Shown: in pieces, positions 43,615 through 50,747 of the stretch
Position numbering within the stretch: position 1 is the first letter of the stretch
How the letters are laid out: each line of letters opens with the position of its first letter
Origin: Microbacterium sp. Clip185
GTDB taxonomy: Bacteria; Actinomycetota; Actinomycetes; Actinomycetales; Microbacteriaceae
Assembly: GCF_028743715.1 (NCBI RefSeq)
Contig: NZ_CP117996.1
Location: 2,418,001-2,482,000, forward strand
Reading direction: 5' to 3'
DNA: 64,000 nt
The notes under the pieces: generated by a model
What the model was told of the DNA's origin: nothing
The model's input: only the letters and a program-made list of their open reading frames with translations
Databases searched by the model: none
Position numbers and translations under genes: made by a program

Positions 43615-44696
43615 GATGCTCCCACCCGGTCGGTCATCTCATTCCGTCCCTCTTCGCGCCCTCGTTGGAGCGCGTCGTCGATCATGGCGGAGATCCGCCT
43701 CCGGGAGCGTGATCGTCGCCACAGGATAGCCCAGACGACAAGACCCGCCCCCAGCAAGATCGCCAACTGCGGCCACGGTACCGCCCAGACCGCCGCGTCG
43801 GCGGAAATCGGTGCAATGGTCGCATCCGTGTCGGAGATGGTGAGAACCTCCGGCGCGAGGGTCACGGTTGCGCTCAGGAGCCCCCAGGGCCACACCTCGT
43901 CGACCTCGACCGTGATCTCGCGGCGATCACCGGGCAGCAGCTCCTGGGCCTGCTGGCCCTCCTCGGGGAAGGCGACCGTCCGACCGCCGACCGACACCGC
44001 GCCGGCAGCGACGAGGCGCGTGTTGCCCTCGTTGACCACCTCGAAGGAGACCTGCGCCTCGCCCGGGCGCAGCGGGTTCCACGACAGCCGGTAATCCCCG
44101 GCGAGCGAGTCCAGGGAGGCAGCCGGGGTGATCTCTCCCGTCACGCGGGTCAGAACCCGGAAGCCGACCCTGCTCTCGACGCCGACACTCGCCCCGCCCG
44201 CGGCGCTGCCCGCCGAAAGAACGGATGCGGTGACACCCGCCGCATAGTCACCGGGCTCCGCACGCTCGGGGACCGCAACGGAGAAGGGAACGACGACGCT
44301 CTCGCCGGCGGGAACCGTGACGGCGGCGGGCGCGGAGATCCACGTACCGGCAGCGGTCGACGCGCCCGCATCCGCGAGGATGTCGAAGCGACCGGCCGGT
44401 GTGAAGAAGCCGTCTGCGGCGGTGATCCGGAAGGTGATCTCCTGCTCGCTGAGGTTGCGCACCGCGAAGTGCTCGTCCACGCGCTCCCCCGGATCCAGCT
44501 CGTGTTCGACCGCGCGCCGCCCGTCGGCGCCCGCGGCATCCGCGGGCGTGACCGACCAGCGCACCGGGTCGTCCTCGGCCGCGGCGGCCGCGACGGGGAC
44601 GAGAGGCACGAGCATGGCCGCGAGCGCGGCGACGGACACCACCGACGCCCGGATCGCGGACGGCAAGGTGAGAAGGCGTGGGAACACAGCAGTCAT
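43611..44696 (-). CDS. DUF916-type WxL-interacting membrane protein
   Basis: 361 residues. Signal peptide (hydrophobic stretch 18-40). Two Ig-like regions follow: DPVRWSVTPADAAG...HFAVRNLSEQEITFRITAADG (WxL-protein peptidoglycan domain, DUF916 type), then RVLTRVTGEI...YRLSWNPLRPGEAQVSFEVVNEGNTR. One TM helix (about 308-330) and a basic cytoplasmic tail end the chain. In Firmicutes this family binds peptidoglycan and WxL proteins. The gene lies between the WxL-like and the anchor gene, overlapping the latter by 4 bases. Family recognition is by pattern; no search was run. Confidence 0.72.
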   Translation of the reverse strand: MTAVFPRLLTLPSAIRASVVSVAALAAMLVPLVPVAAAAAEDDPVRWSVTPADAAGADGRRAVEHELDPGERVDEHFAVRNLSEQEITFRITAADGFFTPAGRFDILADAGASTAAGTWISAPAAVTVPAGESVVVPFSVAVPERAEPGDYAAGVTASVLSAGSAAGGASVGVESRVGFRVLTRVTGEITPAASLDSLAGDYRLSWNPLRPGEAQVSFEVVNEGNTRLVAAGAVSVGGRTVAFPEEGQQAQELLPGDRREITVEVDEVWPWGLLSATVTLAPEVLTISDTDATIAPISADAAVWAVPWPQLAILLGAGLVVWAILWRRSRSRRRISAMIDDALQRGREEGRNEMTDRVGAS

Positions 44697-44766
44697 CCTG
44701 GGGGAAGGGGCAGAAGAGCCGTCACCGACTCCGGGAGTCCAGCGCGCTCGAGGCGAGCGCGAGGCC

Positions 44767-45375
44767 TCAGGACAGCTCTTCCCACAGGGTGAGCGTGATC
44801 GTGCCGGAGTAGCTGCCCGGCGTGACATCCTTCGGGGTCTTGAGCAGCAGATCGGCGGTGGCCTGCCAACTGCCGGCGGCGCTCTGCGCGTCGAAGGCCG
44901 TCGCGAGGAACTCGGCCTGCGTGAGACCGAGGTTGTTGGGGCCCTCATCCAGGACGGTGTCGACGTCGGGGCCTTCGGCCACGTCAGCGCTCTGGGTCAG
45001 CATCTTCGGCTTCCAGCCGAGGTAGCCCGGATCGATCGAGGCGTCGGGGCCCGCCGTCAGCGCACTCGCCTGGCCCGTCACGTACCAGGCGGAACCCGCG
45101 GGGATGTTGTCGCGGTCGTCGGTCACGGTCACGGTCGGCAGCGCTCCGGTGAACAGGCGCTGGTCGGGGTCGGCCGACTCCCCCTCGGTCAGCACGGCGG
45201 AGCCGGAGGCGACGCTCAACGTGAGCGCACCGGTACTGGGCAGCGCCGCGATATCGACGGTGACATCGACGTCGTCGTTGCCGATCTCGTCCGCCACGGC
45301 CGCTCCCGCGGCGCCGATGAGAAGTGCGCCGCCGACCAGGCCGACGGCGGTCCGGGCGAGAAGGCCCTTCTTCAT
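44767..45375 (-). CDS. WxL-like secreted surface protein
   Basis: 202 residues. A signal peptide (MKKGLLARTAVGLVGGALL) is cleaved near residue 28 (AVA). The mature part is beta-rich with AGSAWYVTGQASAL, DPGYLGWKPKML, a central NNLGLTQAEF, and a C-terminal block LLLKTPKDVTPGSYSGTITLTLWEEL. The last block and the W-x-L/W-type endings are as in WxL surface proteins (which non-covalently coat the wall). GGAGA lies before ATG 45375. It is followed by the DUF916 and anchor genes, which is the reason for the WxL assignment; on sequence alone it would be hypothetical. Confidence 0.62.
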   Translation of the reverse strand: MKKGLLARTAVGLVGGALLIGAAGAAVADEIGNDDVDVTVDIAALPSTGALTLSVASGSAVLTEGESADPDQRLFTGALPTVTVTDDRDNIPAGSAWYVTGQASALTAGPDASIDPGYLGWKPKMLTQSADVAEGPDVDTVLDEGPNNLGLTQAEFLATAFDAQSAAGSWQATADLLLKTPKDVTPGSYSGTITLTLWEELS

Positions 45376-45557
45376 GGTGTGTCTCCGATCTCCGGCGAGG
45401 CGGCTGCGCTGCGCCGAGCTGCAGGACGGCCGGACTCTCCGGTCGCCGGATTGCCCGAGAGGGCGGCGGTCGCGACCGCATCCTTCTCGGTGAAAGGGGT
45501 GCCCTCGCCGCGGGCGGTCGCGACGTCGGGCCGAGGGCCGGCGTGCGCAGCGAGCAT
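45372..45557 (-). CDS. Possible 61-residue leader gene coupled to the WxL-like gene
   Basis: MLAAHAGPRPDVATARGEG to the end, with no signal peptide and Ala/Pro-rich composition. Its TGA overlaps the ATG of the WxL-like gene (ATGA). AAAGGTG precedes its ATG by five bases, and the predicted promoter is about 160 bases further up, so it lies wholly inside the leader. It may be a real small protein or a translated leader. High GC makes chance frames common, hence the low score. Confidence 0.4.
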   Translation of the reverse strand: MLAAHAGPRPDVATARGEGTPFTEKDAVATAALSGNPATGESGRPAARRSAAASPEIGDTP

Positions 45558-45690
45558 CGTGCACCTTTGCTGTGACCCGACGATGGGCCACTCACTCGTT
45601 CTTCGACTTGATCACGTCGTCATCGGCCCACGCAGCAACGCTCGCAAGGGATGCGGAGCGTCGAGCGGGATGCGGATACGCGACATCGCG

Positions 45691-45704
45691 TGTTAGCGGT
45701 ACCA
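45691..45704. promoter_or_regulatory. LacI-family operator B
   Basis: TGTTAGCGGTACCA matches all ten fixed positions of TGNTANCGNTANCA. It lies about 15 bases downstream of the -10 of the surface operon. Confidence 0.65.
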
Positions 45705-45718
45705 ATGACTTGTGCTCG

Positions 45719-45746
45719 ATGTTAGCGCGAACGGATCGACTGTCAA
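45719..45746 (-). promoter_or_regulatory. Promoter of the WxL-like surface operon
   Basis: Minus strand TTGACA (45746-45741), a perfect -35, 16 bases, TAACAT (45724-45719). Operator C overlaps the -10 and operator B lies just downstream. The first start codon is about 160 bases away. Confidence 0.65.
45720..45733. promoter_or_regulatory. LacI-family operator C
   Basis: TGTTAGCGCGAACG matches 8 of 10 fixed positions of the LacI-family pattern and shares TGTTAGCG with operator B and importer operator 1. It overlaps the -10 hexamer. Confidence 0.55.
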
Positions 45747-45804
45747 GCACGGCCCGAGGCCCACTCTCTCGGCGAACGCCGAGCATCGCGGCCGCCCGTC
45801 GCCC

Positions 45805-45816
45805 TACTCTGGTGCG
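45805..45816 (+). promoter_or_regulatory. -10 box for the CBS-protein transcript
   Basis: TACTCT (45805-45810) followed by six bases and an ATG at 45817. Its spacing fits a leaderless transcript that starts at the upstream frame. Confidence 0.45.
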
Positions 45817-45909
45817 ATGACGCACTCTGCCGATTCCTCCGACAGTCATAGTCCGCGCGCCCGGGTGACCCCGGGCGTCTGCCTGCACACCGAGGAGGTC
45901 GGCCGTTGA
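45817..45909 (+). CDS. Candidate leaderless upstream peptide, 30 residues
   Basis: MTHSADSSDSHSPRARV...EEVGR. It starts six bases after TACTCT and ends with a TGA that overlaps the TTG start of the CBS-protein gene (TTGA). It is Ser/His-rich and polar, with no membrane segment. If translated it would couple initiation at the rare TTG start to leader translation. Confidence 0.4.
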   Translation: MTHSADSSDSHSPRARVTPGVCLHTEEVGR

Positions 45910-47207
45910 ACGGCGACCTCCTTCTCAATATCTCCCTCGTCATCGTCTTCGTCCTCATCGGCGGCGTCTTCGCCGCCACGGAGATGGCGCTGGTGACCCT
46001 TCGCGAGAGCCAGGTCAACGCTCTCGCGGCCCGGGGCAAGCGCGGTCGCAAGGTCGCGGATCTCGCCCGCAACCCCAACACGTTCCTCTCGGCGGTCCAG
46101 ATCGGCGTGACGGTGGCCGGTTTCGCCTCGGCCGCATACGGCGCCTCGTCGATCGCGCCGTCGGTGACGCCTTTGTTCGCGTCGCTCGGGCTCGCCGAGT
46201 CCGTCGCGGCGACCGTCGCGACGATCGTGCTGACCCTCGTGATCGCGTACCTCTCGTTGGTGCTCGGCGAGCTCGTGCCCAAGCGCCTCGCGATCCAGCG
46301 CAACGCGCAGTTCGCCTACGCCGTCGCCCCGGTCCTCGGCGGATTCGCGCGGTTCATGCGTCCCGTCATCTGGCTGCTGTCGGTGTCGACGAACGCTCTC
46401 GTGCGGCTGCTCGGCGGCGACCCGAACAAGACGGCCGACGAGCTCACCGACGAGGAGCTGCGCGACATCGTCTCCAGTCATGAGGGACTGCCGGAGGACG
46501 AGCGCCGCATCCTCGACGACGTGCTGTCGCTGCGCGACCGCCAGATCAGCGAGGTCATGCGGCCGCGCCCCGAGGTGATCGCGCTCGACGCTCATGAGTC
46601 GATCGATGAGGCCGCCGCGCGCGTCGCGGACCTGCCGCACTCGCGCTACCCCGTCATCGACACCTCGATCGACGACATCATCGGGTTCGTGCACGTGCGC
46701 GACATCTTCGACGCCGCGTCCGCATCCGGCAGCGCCGATCTCGCTTCCATCGTCCGCGAGATCTCCTATCTCCCGTCCTCCGCGCGCGTCCTGCCGACCC
46801 TCACGGGGATGCGGGCGCAGGGGCACCACATCGCGGTCGTCGTGGATGAGTACGGCGGGACCGACGGCATCGTCACGCTCGAGGATCTCGTGGAGGAGGT
46901 CGTCGGGGAGATCTTCGACGAGTACGACACGGATGCGGTATCCGAAGCGCTGAGCGCGGAGGGCGGCACGGTCGACGGTCGACTGAACCTGCAGGACTTC
47001 GAGGAGGCGACGGGCATCGCCATCCCGCGGGGCAGCGCCGACACGGTCGCCGGCTACGTGGTCGAACGGCTCGGGCGCCTCGCCCGCGTGGGCGACGTCG
47101 TGGAGATCGACGGCGCGACGATCCGGGTGAACGCGATCGATCGCCGCCGGATCAGTGAACTGCACGTGACCCGCGCGGCGGAACCCGCGCAAGAGTTCCC
47201 GAACTGA
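45906..47207 (+). CDS. CorC/TlyC-type hemolysin-family membrane protein with CBS pair
   Basis: 433 residues. A DUF21/CNNM membrane domain with about three or four helices (residues 5-150) includes [13 protein letters not shown]. The CBS pair (about 205-330) contains [12 protein letters not shown] and [26 protein letters not shown], and the CorC_HlyC domain closes the chain. The family is linked to Mg or Co efflux or tolerance; haemolysis is not expected. The start is TTG 45906, backed by GAGGAGG seven bases before it. CBS domains usually bind adenine nucleotides. Confidence 0.87.
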   Translation: MNGDLLLNISLVIVFVLIGGVFAATEMALVTLRESQVNALAARGKRGRKVADLARNPNTFLSAVQIGVTVAGFASAAYGASSIAPSVTPLFASLGLAESVAATVATIVLTLVIAYLSLVLGELVPKRLAIQRNAQFAYAVAPVLGGFARFMRPVIWLLSVSTNALVRLLGGDPNKTADELTDEELRDIVSSHEGLPEDERRILDDVLSLRDRQISEVMRPRPEVIALDAHESIDEAAARVADLPHSRYPVIDTSIDDIIGFVHVRDIFDAASASGSADLASIVREISYLPSSARVLPTLTGMRAQGHHIAVVVDEYGGTDGIVTLEDLVEEVVGEIFDEYDTDAVSEALSAEGGTVDGRLNLQDFEEATGIAIPRGSADTVAGYVVERLGRLARVGDVVEIDGATIRVNAIDRRRISELHVTRAAEPAQEFPN

Positions 47208-47212
47208 TCGCC

Positions 47213-47247
47213 CCTGGCGGGGGACGGGGCGCCCGGCCCCCGCCAGG
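47213..47247 (+). terminator. Terminator hairpin after the CBS-protein gene
   Basis: A perfect 11-base stem (47213-47223 with 47237-47247), very GC-rich, lies six bases past the stop codon. Confidence 0.6.
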
Positions 47248-47306
47248 TGATCTACCGTTGTAGAGGCAGGATCCGCACCCGAAGCGCGCCCGCCAGGAAG
47301 GACCCC

Positions 47307-47714
47307 GTGAGGATCGCATCGTCATCGGACTGGCGGCAGAGCATCCCCTTCGAGACTCCGCTGCTGGTCGCCGACATCGCCCCCGGCGAGCCGGGGCGCT
47401 GCGCATCCTGCCCCGCCGACGCACCGGCGCGCGAGCGCACGGAGCTGTGGGCCGTCAAGCACCGCCATCCCAACAACCACGACGGGTTCGTGCGCTTCTA
47501 CTGCGTCGAGCACCGCCCTGAGCCGCCCCGCGCATCCGCGCCCGCAGCGCCGGCGACTCGCCCGAAGCGCACCGCGGCACGCCAGGCAGCACCCACCCGC
47601 ACGAGCGCAACGAAGCCCGTGGTCCCCGAGCGCGTGCGCGCCGTGTGCCCTACCTGCTTCCTCGAGGCGAACGCGAACGGCGTGTGCGGCATGTGCGGCG
47701 AGCAGATCGCCTGA
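47307..47714 (+). CDS. Small protein with two zinc-ribbon-like Cys pairs
   Basis: 135 residues. An N-terminal part has RCASCPADAP with a later HRH and YCVEH; a basic Ala/Pro/Thr/Lys linker follows, and a C-terminal ribbon reads VCPTCFLEANANGVCGMCGEQ. AGGAAGG precedes GTG 47307. Similar short Microbacteriaceae proteins are often wrongly labelled glucose-6-phosphate dehydrogenase. Function unknown; nucleic-acid or protein binding through zinc is inferred. Confidence 0.7.
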   Translation: MRIASSSDWRQSIPFETPLLVADIAPGEPGRCASCPADAPARERTELWAVKHRHPNNHDGFVRFYCVEHRPEPPRASAPAAPATRPKRTAARQAAPTRTSATKPVVPERVRAVCPTCFLEANANGVCGMCGEQIA

Positions 47715-47720
47715 ACCCGC

Positions 47721-48650
47721 TCAGCGCACCCGCAGCGCTGAGCGTTCCACGCTGACGGCGAAGCCGGTGACCTCGCCGACCTCCTCGCCGTCGATCTCGA
47801 ACGCGCACGGCTCGGACAACTCCACGCGCAGTCGCTGCCCCTGTGCATGCCGCGCAGAATCGGTGCTCGTCGCGGAACGCTCGCGATCGAACAGCCGAAG
47901 GATGCCGTTGTCCCACATCGCGGTGCGCAGCGTCTCGAGCCAGTCGCCGACGCCGGCCGCGCTCATGATCAGCACATCGAGCAGTCCGTCGTCGAGCTGG
48001 GCGTCCGGGAAGAGGGTGACCCCGCCCTGGATGGCGCCGCAGTTGCCCACGAGCAGCGTATGGGCCTCGACGCTCTGCGCAGGCTCGTCATCGAGCGCGA
48101 GACGGACATCGATCACGCTCGACGACGAGAGCGCGCGTCCCATCGCGGCCACATAGGCGAGCCACCCCGCCTTCGACTTCAGGTCGTCGTCGGTCTCCGC
48201 GAGCATCTGCGCGTCCAGACCGAATCCCACCATCACCACGAAAGCGTGACGCTCGGTGCCGCCGGCTCTGGTGAGTTCTACCCAGCCCATGTCCATCGAG
48301 CGGGACTCCGACGTCAATGCCCGACGCATCGCCGCGGGAAGACTCAGCAGTGGTACGCCCAGATTTCGTGCCAGCAGATTGCCGGTGCCGCGCGGCACGA
48401 TGCCCAGGGCGGCATCCGTTCCGGCGAGGCCCTCGGCCACCGCCCGCACGGTGCCGTCGCCGCCCGCGGCGATCACCAGATCGCATCCGGCTTCCACGGC
48501 CGCGCGGGCCGGCCCCTGCCCCGGGTCCTCGGGGGTCGTCTCGAACCACTCCGGCTCGGCCTCGGCGCTGACACCGGCCCATGCGCGCGCGAGATCCTCG
48601 CGCTTCGTCTTGCTCGGGTTGTAGACGACGGCGGTGCGGGATGCGGGCAT
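47721..48650 (-). CDS. Diacylglycerol kinase-family lipid kinase
   Basis: 309 residues. The catalytic domain starts RTAVVYNPSKTKREDL and contains the nucleotide motif AAGGDGTVRAVAEGL near residue 60 and GIVPRGTGNLLARN. The C-terminal part is the YegS/BmrU-like beta domain. Such enzymes recycle diacylglycerol from glycolipid and teichoic-acid synthesis. Start ATG 48650 is preferred over the GTG two codons upstream. It converges on the zinc-ribbon gene. Confidence 0.88.
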   Translation of the reverse strand: MPASRTAVVYNPSKTKREDLARAWAGVSAEAEPEWFETTPEDPGQGPARAAVEAGCDLVIAAGGDGTVRAVAEGLAGTDAALGIVPRGTGNLLARNLGVPLLSLPAAMRRALTSESRSMDMGWVELTRAGGTERHAFVVMVGFGLDAQMLAETDDDLKSKAGWLAYVAAMGRALSSSSVIDVRLALDDEPAQSVEAHTLLVGNCGAIQGGVTLFPDAQLDDGLLDVLIMSAAGVGDWLETLRTAMWDNGILRLFDRERSATSTDSARHAQGQRLRVELSEPCAFEIDGEEVGEVTGFAVSVERSALRVR

Positions 48651-48821
48651 GCACACATGCTCTCACCCCGCACGCGTCGCACGGCGCCGCTTGCGACCGA
48701 CACCGGAACGCTTCCCGACCCGGGCCGTGGATAACCCACAAGACGAGCCCGGCGAATACGCGACAGGAACTGTGGAACCTCGGAAATCTTGTGGTCTGAC
48801 CTTTCAATTTCATCCGGAAAC

Positions 48822-49469
48822 ATGAACAATGAAGGCATGACCCGCCCCGGATACAGCGCCATCTCCAGCTACTCGCGCGTTCAGATCCTCCACGTTCTGC
48901 AAAAGCGCGGACAGCGCACCGTCGCCGAGCTGTGCGAGGCGACGGATCTGCACCCGAACACGGTTCGCGAGCACCTTCAGCGCCTGCTCGACGGCGGTTA
49001 CATCGTGGCCGAAACCGAGCACCGGACGACGCGCGGCCGCCCGCGCGTTCTTTACAGCACCACGTCCGACCGCCGGGGCATCAGCGTCATCTCGCAGCGC
49101 AAGGTCCGCGAGGCGGCGCAGCGGGGCGACCTCATGCGCCGCATCATGCCGTGGACGAACGTGACGGACGCCGGGCTCACCCCGGATGCGGTGCACCAGA
49201 TCGACGCCCTCGTCGAGGACCTCGGCGATGCCGGCTTCGATCCCATCGTCGACGAGGCCGAGCTCACGGTCGATATCTCCCCCTGCCCCAACGCGGGCGC
49301 GGATCCCGACCACCGCGAGACGCTCTGCGATGTGCACCTGGGACTGATGGACGGTGTGCTCGCGGAAGCCGGCGGCCCGCTTCGTGTGGACAAGATGGCC
49401 GCGTCGTGCGACCCGCGCAACTGCGTCGTCAAGCTGATGCTCGCGCAGCGGGTGCCGCTACCGGCATGA
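48822..49469 (+). CDS. COG2345-type winged-helix regulator with C-terminal Cys cluster
   Basis: 215 residues. A winged helix (about 15-75) reads ILHVLQKRGQRTVAELCEATDLHPNTVREHLQRLLDGG with the wing TTRGRPRVLYS. The C-terminal half holds Cys155, Cys169, Cys196 and Cys201, a spacing that recalls the Fe-S cluster region of SufR-type members of COG2345. It lies next to moaA (an Fe-S enzyme) and cydABDC, so it could sense oxygen, NO or Fe-S status and control respiration genes; this is inference. ATG 48822 is used; ATG 48837 is possible. Confidence 0.75.
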   Translation: MNNEGMTRPGYSAISSYSRVQILHVLQKRGQRTVAELCEATDLHPNTVREHLQRLLDGGYIVAETEHRTTRGRPRVLYSTTSDRRGISVISQRKVREAAQRGDLMRRIMPWTNVTDAGLTPDAVHQIDALVEDLGDAGFDPIVDEAELTVDISPCPNAGADPDHRETLCDVHLGLMDGVLAEAGGPLRVDKMAASCDPRNCVVKLMLAQRVPLPA

Positions 49470-49480
49470 ACGGGCGGCCC

Positions 49481-50539
49481 TCAGCCGCCGATCGCGTTCA
49501 TTCCTCGCGACGGCTGCAGGAACGAGGGGTCGTCGATGGCGTGCCCCGCGAGCTTGCCCGCGATGCACGAGCGGAGCATGGCGTCCACCTGCATATCGGA
49601 GGCACCCCCGCGCAGGAGGGGCACGAGGTCGTATTCGGTCGTGGAGAACAGGCAGTTGCGCAGCTGCCCGTCGGCGGTCAACCGCATCCGGTCGCAGTCG
49701 CCGCAGAACGGCGCCGTGACCGACGCGATGACGCCGACCGTGTGGGGGCCGCCGTCAAGAGCCCAGCGCTCGGCGGGCGCGCCGCCGCGTCCCGGCACAG
49801 GGGTCAACTCCCACCGGCGACCGAGAGCCTCAAGGATCTCCTCGCGAGTGACCATCTGCGAGCGGTCCCAGGTATGACCGGCATCCAACGGCATCTGCTC
49901 GATGAAGCGCATCTGTGCGTCGTGCGCGAGGGCGAACTCCACCAGGTCGACCAGTTCATCGTCGTTCACCCCGCGCATCGCGACGGCGTTGAGCTTGAGC
50001 GGGCGGAGTCCGGACGCGGCGGCGGCGCCGATCGCTTCGCGCACCTCCTCGAGACGGTCGCGACGCGTGAGCTCGGCGAAGCGATCGCGCCGCAACGTGT
50101 CGATGGAGATGTTCAGCCGACTGAGCCCCGCCTCGACGAGGGCAGGCAACAGCTCGGGCAGACGGATCCCGTTGGTCGTCATCGCGATCGCGACCGGTCC
50201 CTCGGGGGATTCGATGCGCGCCAGACGCGCCACGACGTCCACGATGTCGCGGCGCAGCAGCGGCTCACCGCCGGTCAGGCGGAAGGTACTGATCCCGTCG
50301 GCGGCGGCGATGCGGGCGACGCGTTCGATCTCGTCGGTCGTCAGGATGCTGTTGCGTGCGAGCCACTCGTTGCCCTGTTCCGGCATGCAGTACGTGCAGC
50401 GCAACGAGCACCGGTCGGTCAGCGAGATGCGAAGGTCCCGGTGCACCCGGCCGAACTGGTCGACGAGCGGATCCCCCTGTCGCTGCTGACCCGGATCCGC
50501 GGGCGGCGTGCGGCGCAGCTGGAGCGGAACCGCCGTCAT
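49481..50539 (-). CDS. moaA: GTP 3',8-cyclase (molybdenum cofactor step 1)
   Basis: 352 residues. A radical-SAM enzyme that starts Moco synthesis from GTP with MoaC. The N-terminal cluster motif is CSLRCTYC; FRLTGGEPLLR and MTTNGIRLP follow. The C-terminal second cluster has CGDCDRMRLTADGQLRNC, and the chain ends in the essential Gly-Gly (MNAIGG). GGAGG precedes ATG 50539. It stands apart from the other Moco genes at 61-64 kb, and is divergent from cydA. Confidence 0.95.
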   Translation of the reverse strand: MTAVPLQLRRTPPADPGQQRQGDPLVDQFGRVHRDLRISLTDRCSLRCTYCMPEQGNEWLARNSILTTDEIERVARIAAADGISTFRLTGGEPLLRRDIVDVVARLARIESPEGPVAIAMTTNGIRLPELLPALVEAGLSRLNISIDTLRRDRFAELTRRDRLEEVREAIGAAAASGLRPLKLNAVAMRGVNDDELVDLVEFALAHDAQMRFIEQMPLDAGHTWDRSQMVTREEILEALGRRWELTPVPGRGGAPAERWALDGGPHTVGVIASVTAPFCGDCDRMRLTADGQLRNCLFSTTEYDLVPLLRGGASDMQVDAMLRSCIAGKLAGHAIDDPSFLQPSRGMNAIGG

Positions 50540-50747
50540 CCTCTGACCTCCGCCGCTCGATCGCCCATGACACGAGGGTACGTGCCGTGCCCGGACACCC
50601 GGCGCGGATCGGCGTGGAAATTGCTCGTCATTATTCACGGCCGCCCCCTGCGGCCATCTCATTTCGAACTGCGACACTGTGCCGCAACCTCTGATCCGGC
50701 CGGTCCCGCGGCCAGGAGTCGAGGCAAGGGCTCTGAAGGGGACGCTC
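50540..50747. other. Divergent moaA/cydA promoter region
   Basis: 208 bases. An A/T-rich patch near 50615-50640 may hold the cydA promoter, and GGCCGCCCCCTGCGGCC (50639-50655) can fold into a small hairpin. I see no Rex-type TTGTGA-N-TTCACAA operator. Confidence 0.45.

Larger units (their letters stand above)
45376..45905. other. Divergent regulatory region between the surface operon and the CBS-protein gene
   Basis: 530 bases without an established gene. Leftward: the 61-codon leader frame, a long 5' leader, then the promoter 45719-45746 with two LacI-type sites. Rightward: a TACTCT box and a 30-codon leaderless upstream frame. I looked for known riboswitch cores (c-di-GMP, c-di-AMP, cobalamin) and saw none. 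Confidence 0.6.

Noticed and set aside
45376..45720. A riboswitch in the long surface-operon leader.
   Set aside because: I compared it by eye with c-di-GMP, c-di-AMP and cobalamin cores and found no conserved block. A covariance search would settle it.
50540..50747. A Rex or FNR operator before cydA.
   Set aside because: No TTGTGA/TTCACAA-type palindrome is present; only a partial TTCACGG is seen.
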